A program made the position numbers and the translations under genes. From assembly GCF_029407905.1 (NCBI RefSeq), contig NC_073630.1, forward strand, positions 41,875,001 through 41,939,000: a stretch of DNA of 64,000 nt. The letters run 5' to 3'. Below the pieces are notes generated by a model. That model saw only the letters and a list, made by a program, of their open reading frames with translations, ran no database searches and had not been told where the DNA came from. Below, one piece after another: positions 21,380 through 32,739 of the stretch; within the stretch, counting starts at the first letter, position 1, and each line of letters opens with the position of its first letter. Origin of the DNA: Bubalus kerabau. Taxonomy: Eukaryota; Chordata; Mammalia; Artiodactyla; Bovidae.

Positions 21380-22650
21380 CAATTAAAAAAAGATGCATAA
21401 CATGAGAGTTGTGAGTTAAGTTTTATTTAGGGCAAAATAAGGACTGAAGCCTGGGAGACAGTGCCTCAGATAGCTCTGAGAAACTGTTCCAAAGTAGTAG
21501 TGGGGGAAATCCAATATAAATGATTTTGGTGAAGGAGGCATTCAGTGCAACCAAGCACTTATTTTACAAAAGGTTTTCTGCTAAACATGAGAAACAGATG
21601 TCACCATGGAAGGATTTAAAGCTTTTCTAGATATGTGGAGATGGAAGGATTGGGATCATGAAATCAGTTCCCCCAAATACCTAACTGTCTAAAGACCTGT
21701 TCCACCAGTTTCCCTGGAGCACAGAGTGCCTCATTCTCCACCCTGAACTCCTTTCAGGGCATATTGAAGGTCAGCAGTCGTAGTGGCACAGGATTCAGTG
21801 TCTGCAGAGGCAGATGGCAAATGCCGTTGGCAAGTGCCAATTTATAGCTGACACATGTCAGGCTCTTGAATGAGGAAGAATCATCGTGTTCCTGACTCCA
21901 AAAGCCATAACTTTGTCCACTGAAATGGGAGACAAGTTTGCGAGTCCTTCCTGGTCAAAGGTACCTAGAATCTAAAATCTCTAAGCCCATTCATCTTAAT
22001 TTCAATTAAGAAAAAGTTATCCTGCAGAGATGGCTGCTAGATGGCAGTTATTCTTTCCTTCCTGATTTCCTTCAGGGCTCACCATCTCACCTTCGGTGGT
22101 GGTGGTTACAATTGCTGGCGACTGTGATGTCCTTTGTCTATGGATGTGGGAAATAAATATTCTATCACATCATGGGTCTCCTGATATGATGCAATAGTCC
22201 ACAGAACTGCCTAGGAAGTGTTCTTACTTCAAAAGGTTTAACCTGAATCTAATCCAATCTGTATACCTAACTTCTGTTTACATGAAGTTTAGAGGATAGA
22301 GGACCAAAATATATGATATTGTAAGGAAACAGTCCAGAACCTGGGACATTCTATAAGACACTGGTCTGGACTCTTTGAAAAGTCATTGTCGTAAGAAAAG
22401 GCAGAGAGAATATTTTAGATTAAAAAAGATCACAGGTTACCAATTAAATGCAAGATATAGACTGAAACTGGGTCCTCAGGTGGAAAATAAAGTAAAATAG
22501 GAATAAAATACATTTTGGGACAATTGGTGAAATTTGAATAATTAACAAATTGAATATTGAAAAAAAATGCTTGACATCCCACCTTCCCATGCCCCTCCCA
22601 TCCCTCATTTTCCCCACTTTCCTCACTTCTGCCCATATTTTGAATCAGTT
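21380..22650. other. Mostly unassigned; possible old LTR or L1-type text
   Basis: 21415-21480 ('gttttatttagggcaaaataaggactgaagcctgggagacag') resembles a dispersed repeat I cannot name, and the following kilobase may belong to it. No domain is visible in any frame. The two overlapping minus-strand frames at 22430-22636 are shadows of each other. Confidence 0.35.
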
Positions 22651-22654
22651 ATGT

Positions 22655-22738
22655 AGTTGGTCTGTGATGGGAACAGGGCATCAGTAGCTCGTGAAGATTC
22701 TGCAGGTGATTTTAATGAGAACCACAGCCTTAAAATAA
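22655..22738. repeat. MER5-like hAT fragment
   Basis: 'gggcatcagtagctcgtgaag' and 'ctgcaggtgattttaatgagaaccac' match the middle of a MER5-type non-autonomous hAT element. The terminal inverted repeats are not visible, so it is only a fragment. Confidence 0.45.
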
Positions 22739-22739
22739 C

Positions 22740-22875
22740 TCTTACACCTGTGCACCAGGAGACACAAGTTAGTTTAGAGCAGTGGTGCTTGCAACATCAC
22801 AGAATGGAAACCACCCACATGGCCATCAACAGTAGAATGGATAAATTGTGTTGTTTATAACAAAAGAATATGATT
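22740..22875 (+). mobile_element. Short L1 3'-side fragment
   Basis: 'ggaaaccacccacatggccatcaacagtagaatggataaattgtg' is the well-known L1 text near the end of ORF2. It is preceded by 'gcagtggtgcttgcaacatcac', a decayed version of the expected upstream block. Confidence 0.65.
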
Positions 22876-22879
22876 GTTT

Positions 22880-24092
22880 CAATGCCTATGAATACCTCAT
22901 AGTCAAATTTGTGGTCTCCTCAAGTTGAATTCCCAGTTTCCATTTTAATCTACCCTCTTGTCCCCCAGCTTTACTTGTATGTTATAATAAAGACATTACT
23001 AGACATTGCCTTAGGATCTGTCTTTACCCTTAGTTTATGCATATTTCATTCACTGGTTATCAACTTCTCTAGGGTGAATTTTGCTATTCTGCTGAGATAC
23101 ACAATTGCCAGATTTCCAGTTTGCGGTTTTTGGAGAATGGGAACTGGCTGGCTTCTTTAAAAGTCATTTGCAGTAGTCTGCCTGGAATTTAAAATTTTAT
23201 GTCTTATTCCATCAGTCCGTGTGATATTACCCCATCTGATTTTAGCTAACTGAGCTAATGCATAATTAGCATTCCTCTCCACTCATACCTTTGCCTCTCT
23301 AATGAATTGGGAATTATGTTTTCACAGCATGTACTGGAAAGGAGGACGTGTCTGGAATGACTTTCTGAGCTGGTATTTTCTCTCTTCTCCATAAACGTCC
23401 ACTTTGCTCTTTTGGTTACCATTTAACTTTTTTTTAAATAGCTGATGGAAGTATTATTATTTAATAAACTTGCCAGGTTTGTTGTTTCTCATAAACTCAA
23501 GCTCCTGGCATTTATGACCTTTGCTATTAACTTAATTAACTGGGCCTCTCCTAGTGAAAGTAACTGTTTTATTTCGTACTGTTGAGATGTGTTAATGACT
23601 CATCAGCAGGGTATTAATATTCATTTTCATCCAACAAGGACTGAAGATACACCTTTCACAGTTTATTAATTTTAAGGTTCCCTGAATTAAAATCATCTGT
23701 GAAGGGTTAGAAGCCTCTTAAAAATTGTAATGTACTTATTTGGTTTATGATAATTAGAGCCTATGTTTGTTTTGACAAGGGAGGTATATTAGTTCATGAA
23801 GGGATGTTGGTGTGTGATCAAGGTAAACACCTTTGCAAACTTCCAAGAAAATTCCAGAAGCTGTTACTAATTATTAATCTAAGATTCAAGGGCACTTACC
23901 TCCGTGGGAAAGGGATCTAGGGTAAGAACCTTTGGATTTCATTTTTAAAAATCACAGATGATAATTTTGTGGCCTAAAAGAGCATTAAATTTAGAAACTG
24001 TGAAGTTTTAATTTTCCTTAAGATTTTTTTCAGAGCACAATGCCAAAACCATTCCATTAATGGATGTTTCAGTTAGTTTTTACTTTGTGATT
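22880..24092. other. Repeat-poor AT-rich island, candidate conserved noncoding DNA
   Basis: No interspersed repeat is recognised for about 1.2 kb, which is unusual in this window. It carries clustered TAAT/ATTA homeodomain-type words (CATAATTAGC near 23262, CTTAATTAACTG near 23531, GTATTAATATTC near 23612) and an AP-1-type TGACTCA at ~23596. Function is inference. No coding frame is persuasive. Confidence 0.35.
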
Positions 24093-24102
24093 AAATCACC
24101 CT

Positions 24103-24307
24103 TGAGGCTTCCCTGGTGGCTCAGTGGTAAAGAATCCACCTGCCAGTGCAGGAGATGCAGGTTCAATTCCTGGCTCAGGGAGATCCCCTGGAGAAGGAAA
24201 TGGCAACCCACTCCATTATTCTTGCCTGGGAAATCACATGGACAGAGGAGCTTGGTGGTCTACAGTCCATGGGGTTGCAAAAGAGTCAAACACAACCTAG
24301 TGACTAA
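24103..24307 (+). mobile_element. Bov-tA SINE, full length
   Basis: The tRNA-Glu-derived head 'ttccctggtggctcagtgg' and box-B-like 'ggttcaattcc' are preserved, followed by the Bov-A body and a 'cacaacctagtgactaaaa' end. The TSD AAATCACCCT / AAACCACCCT lies at 24093-24102 and 24308-24317 with one mismatch. Confidence 0.95.
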
Positions 24308-24317
24308 AAACCACCCT

Positions 24318-24860
24318 GACATTTAGTGGCTTAGAATGACAATCCTCTCTTTCCTTCACAGTTCTGTGTTTGGCAGTTTGGTTGGGCTGAGATGGATGGT
24401 TCTTTTGCTGGTTTCAAATGGAACTCACTCACATGTCATGGGTCAGTTACCAGGTTGGCTTGGGACCAGGTGGTCTAGGAGAGATCTCAGGAGGGATGGT
24501 TTGTCTCTGCTCCATGTTCTCTCACATGGTCCAGGAGTCTAGCTTGGGCTTCTTTTCATGGTGGTGATCATAAGGGACACAAGGGCATCAAGAGAGGGCC
24601 AGCTTGGGGACACATGTACTTTACAAGTCTTCTCCTGCATCTTGTATTTGGTGTTGTCTTATTGCCTTTAAAGCAAGTCCTACAGCCAAGTTCAGAATGT
24701 GTGTGTGTGAGTGTGTATGCACACATGCATGCACAAGAGGAAGGTACCAAGGGCAGGAATACAGTCAAGTGTGAACAGATTAGTGCCCCCACTACTATAA
24801 TCCTCCAGAGTGAGGTAGAAGAAAGATTTGTCTAACTTAACTGTCAATCAACATTTTCCA
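24318..24860. repeat. Probable ancient dispersed repeat with a TG run
   Basis: 'agtggcttagaatgacaatc', 'ttcacagttctgtg' and 'tctctcacatggtccagg' suggest an old repeat of the 'gtggcttaaaacaac' type. An imperfect TG/AC microsatellite occupies about 24700-24735. The short frames on both strands here are mutual shadows. Confidence 0.4.
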
Positions 24861-25554
24861 AGTGGACTCTAAGGAATATTGGTTCAGGGAATATGTATAC
24901 ATGGTATTGAAAGAGGAGTTTGGGAGTTAAATAAGTTTAGGTAATTTTGGATTAAGCAAAATGAAAGAGATTTCCTTATTTCAAGACTTTTAATAGCTAT
25001 TGATATCCTAAGATTCATTGTGAATCCTTCTAAGAGTAGATATAGAATTTCCCAAACTTTAGTTGACTATAGAGCTTTCTATTTCCCCCTCACCTGCCAT
25101 TGGTATCCTTTCAAGATATGTGTTCTTTGAAATATATTAAAATACTTTGGTGTATTTTTTTTAACCTATTTCCCTAGTATTAAAATGGAAGAGAGCAAAT
25201 TTTGCTATTCTCTGGAATAAAGCTAAACAAAATAGGATTGCTGAAGAACCAGTAGTTTTGTGATGTCTGGTTGCATTCTCCATTGGTGTCTCAGTAGTCC
25301 ATTTGCATGCAATTTTACTGTTATTAGATTTTGAATACAGAGAATTTTCCTATAGTTTGAATATTTATTCTAACACTTTTTTCCTGATATCAACTAGGAG
25401 TAAAGATCAGGTGTAAATAATCTCCATATTTAATGTTTGGGAGGAAATACCAGTATGTTTTCCATCATTTAGTCCAGTATATAGACAGTTTATCCCACTA
25501 GTAATAAAACAGGGAGAAAAGTATGGATGTTGAGGTCTCCATATAAATCTTGGG
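24861..25554. other. Unassigned AT-rich sequence
   Basis: I recognise no gene or repeat. Confidence 0.35.
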
Positions 25555-25725
25555 CTATTACCTCTCCAGTTGTATGACTCTCAACTGCTTTGAGATTCAG
25601 TTTTCTTGGATTATAAAATGACTATGACAGTATTTAACTTTCTGAGGATTCAGTGAGATAGTATGCATACATTTTTATCACAATCCGTGGAATATAGCAG
25701 ATACTTAATACATGGTAGAGATTGC
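25555..25725 (+). repeat. MIR SINE
   Basis: 'ccagttgtatgactctcaactgc', 'gattcagttttcttggattataaaatg', 'ctgaggattcagtgagatagta' and 'agcagatacttaatacatgg' give the MIR core and 3' end. Confidence 0.85.
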
Positions 25726-25750
25726 TTTTACAGAAGGAATCTTGTTTTTG

Positions 25751-25868
25751 GAGGCAACCGTGCCCCACAGCATATGGGGATTTTAGTTGCCAGATCAGGG
25801 GTTGAATCTGTGTCCCTTGCAGTGGAAGTCTGGAGTTTTAACCAATGAACTGCAAGGGAAGTCCCAAA
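25751..25868 (-). mobile_element. CHR SINE, reverse orientation
   Basis: 'gttgccagatcaggggttgaatctgtg', 'gcagtggaagtctggag', 'taaccaatgaactgcaagggaagtccc' matches the reverse CHR order with the tRNA head on the right. A perfect 14-bp TSD, GAATCTTGTTTTTG, lies at 25737-25750 and 25869-25882. Confidence 0.93.
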
Positions 25869-26135
25869 GAATCTTGTTTTTGAGGAAGGGATGGCAAAAC
25901 CTTGGGACCTTATTATGGATTGGGGTCCAAACTAAAGCTCTGATTTTTCAGGGTTATGACTGAGAATTTCTCTTTCTAGACCTCAGACAGGCCAAAGCTT
26001 GCTCTCACCCCAGGGCTTTTGGAATTTGTGCACTTTCTGCCTGAGATGATGCTTTTTCAAAGATCTGTATCATTTTGAGAGTTGGATCTTTAGCCCTTTT
26101 CTAATGCTGACTAAAACAGCTCTTTCCTTCACTTA

Positions 26136-26408
26136 AAGGCAATGGCACCCCACTCCAGTACTCTTGCCTGGAAAATCCCATGGACGGAGGAGCCTGGTAG
26201 GCTGCAGTCCATGAGGTTGCTAGGAGTTGGACACGACTGAGCGACTTCACTTTCACTTTTCACTTTCATGCATTGGAGGAGGAAATGGCAACCCACTCCA
26301 GTGTTCTTGCCTGGAGAATCCCAGGGACGGGGGAGCCTGGTGGGCTGCCGTCTATGGGGTCGCACAGAGTTGGACACAACTGAAGTGACTTAGCAGCAGA
26401 AGCAGCAG
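26136..26408 (-). mobile_element. Bov-A2 SINE (dimer), reverse orientation
   Basis: A full reverse dimer from AAGGCAATGGCACCCCACTC to the (AGC)n end, which is interrupted (AGCAGAAGCAGC). No TSD was found. Directly downstream TGAATCCCTGTGAAT occurs twice with a 22-bp period (26411-26425 and 26433-26447), a small local duplication at the SINE border. Confidence 0.94.
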
Positions 26409-26489
26409 TCTGAATCCCTGTGAATTCAGCTGTGAATCCCTGTGAATACATAGCTGCTTTATCTTATAAAACTTAGCATATTCTGATAT

Positions 26490-27149
26490 TGAGGCAGGAG
26501 GTAGATGGCACATCCCCCACTCCAGGGTAAAGCAGTTCGAGATTCATTTCCTATGGACTGAAACTCTAAGATGAGAATAGCAGGACAGTTAAGGGATGAG
26601 GCTGGGCCTTCCCAGACCACATATTTCTCATTCTTGAAGTCAGGAGACCTCCATGACTACACGTGCACAGAAAGGCTCCTTGGAGGTCAAAGGGGAGTGA
26701 TGCTAAAAAAAACCCATAGGCTTTTGTGGTAGAATCCATGTTTGCTGAGAGATGCATGCACATACATGGAAAGATCCTGAGATATACCAGATATGGATTG
26801 TGAACCAGGCAAATCAAAAAAAATTGGCCAAAGGACAACCAGAAGAAATGCCCCATAAAAGTAATTCAAATTGCCACAAGGGTGCGACTCAGGGACTCTC
26901 CCTCTGAGTCTGCCTGTGTGTCTATCCACACGTACTGTACTCTTTTTCCTCTTAATAAACATTTGCTTCACTACTTTCCATCTTTGTGGAAATTATTTTC
27001 TGCAAAGCTGAAGGGCCAGGGCCCTTGTCCCTGACCGCTGGTCTTGTGGCTAGGATCTGGTTCTTTTACCACTGCAACCTGACCTTAATCTCTGGCTGGA
27101 AACCTAAGCCCCACTCCAAGCTGTTGCAGGCTGAAGTCACCCAAGATCA
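26490..27149 (+). mobile_element. Solo ERV LTR (ruminant, BTLTR1-like)
   Basis: It is 660 bp, begins TG and ends CA, and is flanked by a 4-bp TSD, ATAT (26486-26489 and 27150-27153), as expected for a class I (gammaretroviral-type) insertion. A TATA-like CATAAAA lies at 26854-26860 and the polyadenylation signal AATAAA at 26954-26959, dividing it into U3, R and U5. The U5 text ('ccctgaccgctggtcttgtggctagg') is that of a common ruminant LTR. No internal viral genes remain: recombination between two LTRs deleted them. Short frames inside are meaningless. Confidence 0.88.
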
Positions 27150-27177
27150 ATATGAACCTATGTATTGATTTATTTGT

Positions 27178-27285
27178 TTGCCCCTGTCCTGCTGGACATT
27201 AACCTCCATGAGAGCAGAGACCTCATATACCCAGTGCCTAGAAGGTGGTCTGGTCCAGAGCAGCAGCTCAAAAACTACCTGTAAT
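27178..27285 (+). repeat. L2 LINE 3' tail fragment
   Basis: 'taacctccatgagagcagagacc' then 'acccagtgcctagaaggtgg' and 'agcagctcaaaaactacctg' preserve the L2 3' tail order, though decayed. Confidence 0.65.
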
Positions 27286-27289
27286 TGGA

Positions 27290-27680
27290 CATGGAATAAG
27301 AAACCAGACAGAAATTTCATCTCTTGGATTTGGCATTGAAGGTGTCACAAGGGGCAGCCCTGGAGTTCAGTTCTCCTCCCCGTGGCTTTCACTTTTCACT
27401 TTCATACATTGGATTTTAATGCTAGAAGCTTGACCACGCTCAGCCTCTGCAGCTGAGGGAGACAAGATCTTTGATACACATCACTTTCCTCTGAGTGTCA
27501 GCTCAGGACGTGGAGCAGGTGGAGACCTCCAGGTAGAGGTGGAATGTGAAGACAGCAAAGATGGGGGGAGACAAAATGGAGGAATTTCCTCCATGCCCCC
27601 AAGCAGACTGGGCTGTTTTATGGTTCCAGTACTTTTGTTCAGGGAAGCAAACTTCCTTGCAGGGTGGAGCAAGCACTTGC
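27290..27680. other. Unassigned sequence
   Basis: I see no gene. 27382-27412 ('ggctttcacttttcactttcatacattgga') equals the Bov-A2 linker in reverse, but no monomer adjoins it. Confidence 0.35.
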
Positions 27681-27684
27681 TTAC

Positions 27685-27830
27685 ATTTTAAGGGTCAGCT
27701 CAAACATAAAGGAGCCTTTCCTGATTTTCCCTCCCATAGACAGAGTTAGCTACTCTCTTCCTCTGTGTCCCCCCATGTTCTTCTGCACATGCTTCCCTGA
27801 CCTATAATACCTTTTGCACACTGGTGTGTA
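27685..27830 (+). repeat. L2 LINE fragment
   Basis: 'gggtcagctcaaacataaaggagcctttcctgattttccc' and 'tgttcttctgcacatgc' match the L2 block upstream of its 3' tail. The rest is lost. Confidence 0.6.
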
Positions 27831-28384
27831 TACAGCTACAGAGGATGTGTACAGTTTCTATCTGGACAGCATCCATTTCCCATTTGTTTGGTGAGAGAGC
27901 TTTTATTTTTTGATTCCTCTTCTCAGTTCATGTGATTTAAGTGACCTGATCACTCTCCCTGCTTGGTGAGGAGTGGGTCTACTGGCAATGCCGTCTTCTT
28001 GACCAAAGTGAATGATTCAGAAAACAGATGCATATCACAAGCCCAATGAGTCAAGTTTAGAACTTTTGGTGGAATTATTGGAAAAGGGACTCTCCCTTTC
28101 CATGGGTTTTGCAAGACTAGTTGGACATAAGGCTAGAGAGGCTGAAGGTGATTGTGCCACAGAGTGTAGAAACTGACAGTAACATAAATTAACATGGAAG
28201 AAAACAGAGTTTTTGATGGCGAGAGACAAAATTCTATTGGATGTTTAAATATCTGAATCCAGAAGTGCCTCAAGCCATTGGAAGATCCATTTCTTTTTGT
28301 TTGCTCATTCAGGTCATTTTGGGTGAAATTAGCCCCTTTTGTAGTCAGTGTCCTGGCTACTGCAATACTTTTTTCCCCCCAGTC
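27831..28384. other. Unassigned sequence
   Basis: I recognise no gene or repeat. The frames at 28035-28229 and 28133-28429 (-) overlap in different registers and lack any motif. Confidence 0.35.
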
Positions 28385-28503
28385 ATCAAAACTGAAGCTC
28401 CTTAAGACCTGGGATGGTCTCTTTATCATCTTGGCATCTGGTTCTCTGCTCAGTGTCTGTATCCTGTCTCGGCTTGAGTGATTTAATGAATTAGTGAATA
28501 AAC
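28385..28503 (+). repeat. L2 LINE 3' end
   Basis: 'gaagctccttaagacctgggatggtctctttatc' to 'gatttaatgaattagtgaataa' is the L2 terminal block. The next base starts a BovB, so L2 was the target. Confidence 0.75.
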
Positions 28504-29570
28504 TTTGACTGTGTGGATCACAATAAACTGTGGAAAATTCTGAAGGAGATGAGAATACCAGACCACCTGATCTGCCTCTCGAGAAACCTGTATGCAGGTC
28601 AGGAAGTAACAGTTAGAACTGGACATGAAACAAAAGACTGGTTCCAAATAGGAAAAGGAGTACGTCAAGGCTGTATATTGTCACCCTGCTTATTTAACTT
28701 ATATGCAGAGTACATAATGAGAAATGCTGGGCTGGAGGAAGCACAAGCTGGAATCAAGATTGCTGGGAGAAATATAAATAACCTCAGATATACAGATGAC
28801 ACCACCCTTATGGCAGAAAGTGAAGAACTACTAAAGAGTCTCTTGATGAAAGTAAAAGAGGAGAGTGAAAAAATTGGCTTAAAGCTCAACATTCAGAAAA
28901 CTAAGATCATGGCATCTGGTCCAATCACTTCATAGCAAATAGATGGGGAAACAGTGGAAACAGTGTCAGACTTTATTTTTCTGGGCTCCAAAAATCACTG
29001 CAGATGGTGACTGCAGCCATGACGTTAAAAGACACTTACTCCTTGGAAGGAAAGTTATGACCAACCTAGATAGCATATTGAAAAGCAGAGATATTACTTT
29101 GCCAACAAAGGTCCATCTAGTCAAGGCTATGGTTTTTCCAGTGGTCATGTATGGATGTGAGAATTGGACTATAAAGAAAGTTGAGTGCCAAAGAATTGAT
29201 GCTTTTGAACTGTGGTGTTGGAGAAGACTCTTGAGAGTCCCTTGGACAGCTAGGAGGTCCAACCAGTTTATTCTAAAGGAGATCAGTCCTGGGTGTTCAT
29301 TGGAAGGACCGATGCTGAAGCTGAAACTCCAGTATTTTGGCCACCTGATGCGAAGAGCTGACTTACTTGAAAAGACCCTGATGCTGGGAAAGATTGAGGG
29401 CAGGAAGGGAAGGGGATGACAGAGGATGAGATGGCTGGATGGCATCACCGACTCAATGGACATGGGTTTGGGTGGACTCTGGAAGCTGGTGATGGACAGG
29501 GAGGCCTGGCGTGCTGTGGTTCACGGGGTCGCAAAGTGTTGGACATGACTAAATGACGGAACTGAACTGA
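28504..29570 (+). mobile_element. BovB LINE, 5'-truncated
   Basis: It begins within the RT finger/palm (FDCVDHNKLWKILKEMRIPD), continues through GVRQGCILSPCLFNLYAEYI, then reads YTDD in place of the catalytic YADD, and goes on to the C-terminal end and ACTGAACTGA tail. The frames 28513-28935 and 28943-29419 are separated by a TAG at 28933 and a register change near 28985. The Ala-to-Thr change in YADD plus the breaks mark it as dead. Confidence 0.96.
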
Positions 29571-29574
29571 ATGA

Positions 29575-30305
29575 GCTTGGTAGGCAAGTGGTCACATCCT
29601 TAATGGCAAACTCAGGATTTGGGATTTTTGTTATTTTTGGTTTTCTCTAATAATTTCCTGTGTCCTGATCCCATGTCATCAGCTGAAATATTTTTTTTCT
29701 TGCTTTTTCAGAATGGCCATTAGCTTATTTCACTGTCATTTGATTCTTTCTCTTAATGCTGAGGTTCAGGGAAAACAAATTCGCTTTAGTTGAGGGTTCT
29801 TATTATGAGGATTTACATTATAGCTTCTTTCTTACAAACAGTATATTTCAGAAACTGGTGATTAACATGATGGGAAGGAGCATACATGCTATATGAGTCA
29901 TTACGTTAGACCCAACATGTTTAATGGTCTGTTATGCTAAGCAGAGCAGCAAGGAGCCTGCTGGGGGGAAGGGCAAGCCAAAAAGCTCAGAGGCTTATTT
30001 TGTTTTTGAAACTAACTTACAAGCAGAGAGCTATCACCATTTTCTGAGCTGCAGATGGAATAGCAACTCTGAAGACTTTCCTTTCTTTCTTTGACCAATG
30101 AATGTGGAATGTGAGTTGAGTCTTGTTGTTGAGGCAATGTTCTGAAATAATATGGTGAGAGTAGTGATGGTCAACTCTGTGACCAGATAAATTCAGTGAT
30201 GCATTGACATCTGCTTTCACATCTGGACAGTGGAAAGTAAGAGAGTCCTAGTCAAAATGAAAACCCATTGGACTTGTTAAAAGGTTTGTTCTTAGATGGG
30301 GAAAC
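29575..30305. other. Unassigned sequence
   Basis: I see no gene or nameable repeat. The minus-strand frame 30017-30220 has no recognisable motif. Confidence 0.35.
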
Positions 30306-30309
30306 ATGC

Positions 30310-30530
30310 TAATTAAAGTGAAAAAGCACTGGACTGGGAATAAAGAATCTTGGTTCTAATTTTGGCTCAACTTCTCTTTGGATGAACTGTTTTGGGCAAC
30401 AGAGTTAACATTTTCAGCCCTAGTCTTCTCATTTGCCTAAAAGACAGTAATTTCTCTATCATAAGGTGATGGTGAGTATTGATAAAGTCTTGTGAAGTGC
30501 ATGTAATGACAAATGTAGGGAAATTTGATT
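30310..30530 (+). repeat. MIR SINE
   Basis: 'gaaaaagcactggactgggaataaagaatcttggttctaattttggctc', 'agtcttctcatttgcc', 'aaggtgatggtgagtattg' and 'cttgtgaagtgcatgtaatg' are in MIR order. The BovB that follows may have cut its 3' end. Confidence 0.8.
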
Positions 30531-30535
30531 ATCGA

Positions 30536-31107
30536 GTCAGTCAGTTATTTCAGTTGCTCAGTCATGTCCGACTCTGCGACCCCATGAACTGCAGCACGCC
30601 AGGCCTCCCTGTCCATCACCAGCTCCTGGAGTCCACCCAAACCCATGTCCATTGAATCAGTGATGCCATCCAGCCATCTCATCCTCTGTCATCCCTTCTC
30701 CTCCTGCCCTCAATCTTTCCCAGCATCAGGGTCTTTTCCAATGAGTCAACTCTTCGCATGAGGGGGCCAAAGTATTGTAGTTTCAGCTTTAGCATTAGTC
30801 CTTCCAATGAACACCCAGGACTGGTCTCCTTTAGGATGGACTGGTTGGATCTCCTTGTAGTCCAAGGGACTCTCAAGAGTCTTCTCCAGCACCACAGTTC
30901 AAAAGCATCAGTTCTTCGGTGCTCAGCTTTCTTTATAGGCCAACTCTCACATCCATACATGACCACTGGAAAAACCATAGCCTTGACTAGATGGACCTTT
31001 GTTGACAAAGTAGTCTCTGCTTTTTAAGATGCTGTCTATGTTGGTCATAACTTTCCTTCCAAGGAGTAAGCATCTTTTAATTTCATGGCTGCAATCACCA
31101 TCTGTAG
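30536..31107 (-). mobile_element. BovB LINE 3' part, reverse orientation
   Basis: It reads in reverse from the tail (CAGTTGCTCAGTCATGTCCG) to the DGDCSHEIK region. The 109-codon minus-strand frame 30679-31008 holds MVFPVVMYGCESW, DAFELWCWRRLLRVPW and SLEGLMLKLKLQYFG. RT catalytic residues lie upstream of the truncation and are absent. Confidence 0.95.
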
Positions 31108-31234
31108 TATATTATTAATAATAATCCTGCACATAAGATGCTTAGAATGATGAAAGTATGTTCTTAGATGTTTTTCAGAAATGTAAATGAAGTTTCCCTC
31201 TACTGCCACCATTGGCATCTCCAGCCCATTCTTT

Positions 31235-31548
31235 ACACTGAAGCTATAATGATCTTCTAAAAAATATAAAGCTAATGATATCACTCCCAGTGCTTGGTGG
31301 CCTCCAGTGGCTTCCCATCATTGTTAGGACTGGAGCCAGTGTTTTCAACATGGCTAACAAACCTCTATACCATCTGGTCCATTTTTATATCTCACAGCAT
31401 CTTTTCTTTGGCTTTGTGGATTTTACCTCCATTGCTTTCTTTCAGGATCTCAGTGTACTGTATTCCTCATCTCAGAGCCATTGCACAATGCTGTTCCTTT
31501 ACCTGAGAATGGTCTTCCCCTTTTGCTTCTCAATTCTAACCTCATGGT
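31235..31548 (+). repeat. L2 LINE fragment
   Basis: 'gatatcactcccagtgcttggtggcctccagtggcttcccatcattg', 'ctctataccatctggtcc' and 'tgctgttcctttacctgagaatggtcttcccc' are in L2 order. It stops before the 3' tail. Confidence 0.8.
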
Positions 31549-31880
31549 AGGCTGAATAGTGACATCCCCCTCTTACCCCCAAAGATGTCCATGTCCTAAA
31601 CTCCAGAAGCTGTGAATATGTTATCTTACATGGTAAAAGGGATTTTTCATTTGTGATTAAAGATCTTGAGATGGAGAGATTACTCTCAATATTCAAATGG
31701 AATTTAATGTAATCACAGGGGTCCATGTAAGAGTGAAGAATGCGAATCATTGTGATAAGAGATATGAATAAGGAGATAAGAGATATTAATAAGGAGGTAA
31801 GAGATTGGGGTAAGTGTAAACAGTTACTATAACATGAGGCAGATCTGCCAGTGGGGCACATGGGGAGAGCATCTGGCCCA
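31549..31880 (+). repeat. Ancient mammalian repeat, same family as 10060-15055
   Basis: 'gctgaatagtgacatcccc', 'ccatgtcctaaactcc', 'gctgtgaatatgttatcttacatggtaaaaggg', 'agatcttgagatgg' and 'aatgtaatcacaggggtcc' are the complement, in order, of the split repeat at 10-15 kb. The family is not named here. Confidence 0.7.
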
Positions 31881-32735
31881 TTCTTAAGGATGTAGTCATT
31901 GGAGGCTTCTTACAGAAAAAGAGTCAAGTGGAGCTGCAATGTTTGGCTGAAGAAGTGGGGCTGGAGAATGTTCAAAGTAGCAGGGGCAGCATGGGCCTAC
32001 ATTTCTCAGGCAAGAGCTGTGAAGAATACAGAATTCTGATACATGCAAATAGTGATGATTAAGAAGGGAGAAGAAATCAGGGGCCTTATGAGCAGTTTAG
32101 TGATTTAGGTCAATAAGGGACTGTGGAAGGATTTTAAGCAGCATAGAGAAATTAGATTTTAATTATAGGGGGTGAGTGAGAGAAGAGGAAAAAGCTGTTT
32201 TTGGTATTTGGTGAAGGGAAGACTTTGGTCTGAAAAGGAAAGTGGCGGTGAAAATGAAGCAAATTGACAAGTCCTGGAGATATTTTTAGGAGGTAACCTC
32301 AGCAGGACTTGGACTGATAAGATGTGGGGAGAGAGGGAGCAAAAGATTCCTCCTAGATTATTAACTTGGAGAACTGAGGAGACTGTTGGTGATGTCATTC
32401 ATTGAGATAAGAAACAGGAGAGGAGAAATGTACTAAAAAGTTATCTGTTCAAAATGTCTGCAACAAAGAGGTGCTTTTTAAAGAGATTGTGGATTCAGCT
32501 CTAAGATAGGCTAGCCAACCTGGGTGATAGTGGGTAGAAGGGATTCTTGGTTGTGAATATGGTCTGGAAGGGTTAGATTCAGAGAACGGGCCACATCTGA
32601 GAAGGTTAAAATAGAATCTGGGTAGATTATTTCATACATTTAAGTTTCCAAATTTAACTGCATAATGCTGAATCAAGGAGGTATCATTTCCTAGTCCACA
32701 TAAAGCGTATCTTACATATTTTAGCTGAACACAAA
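31881..32735. other. Partly old repeat, otherwise unassigned
   Basis: 32095-32420 ('aaggattttaagcagcatagag', 'cttggactgataagatgtgggg') resembles the unnamed repeat at 16800-17330. The rest shows nothing I can name. Confidence 0.35.
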
Positions 32736-32739
32736 CTCT

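Noticed and set aside
24103..24200. tRNA-Glu-like sequence
   Set aside because: It is the head of a Bov-tA SINE, not a tRNA gene: the cloverleaf is degraded and the SINE body follows directly.
27382..27412. Bov-A2 linker-like 30 bp
   Set aside because: There is no adjoining monomer and no TSD, so it is too short to call as an insertion.
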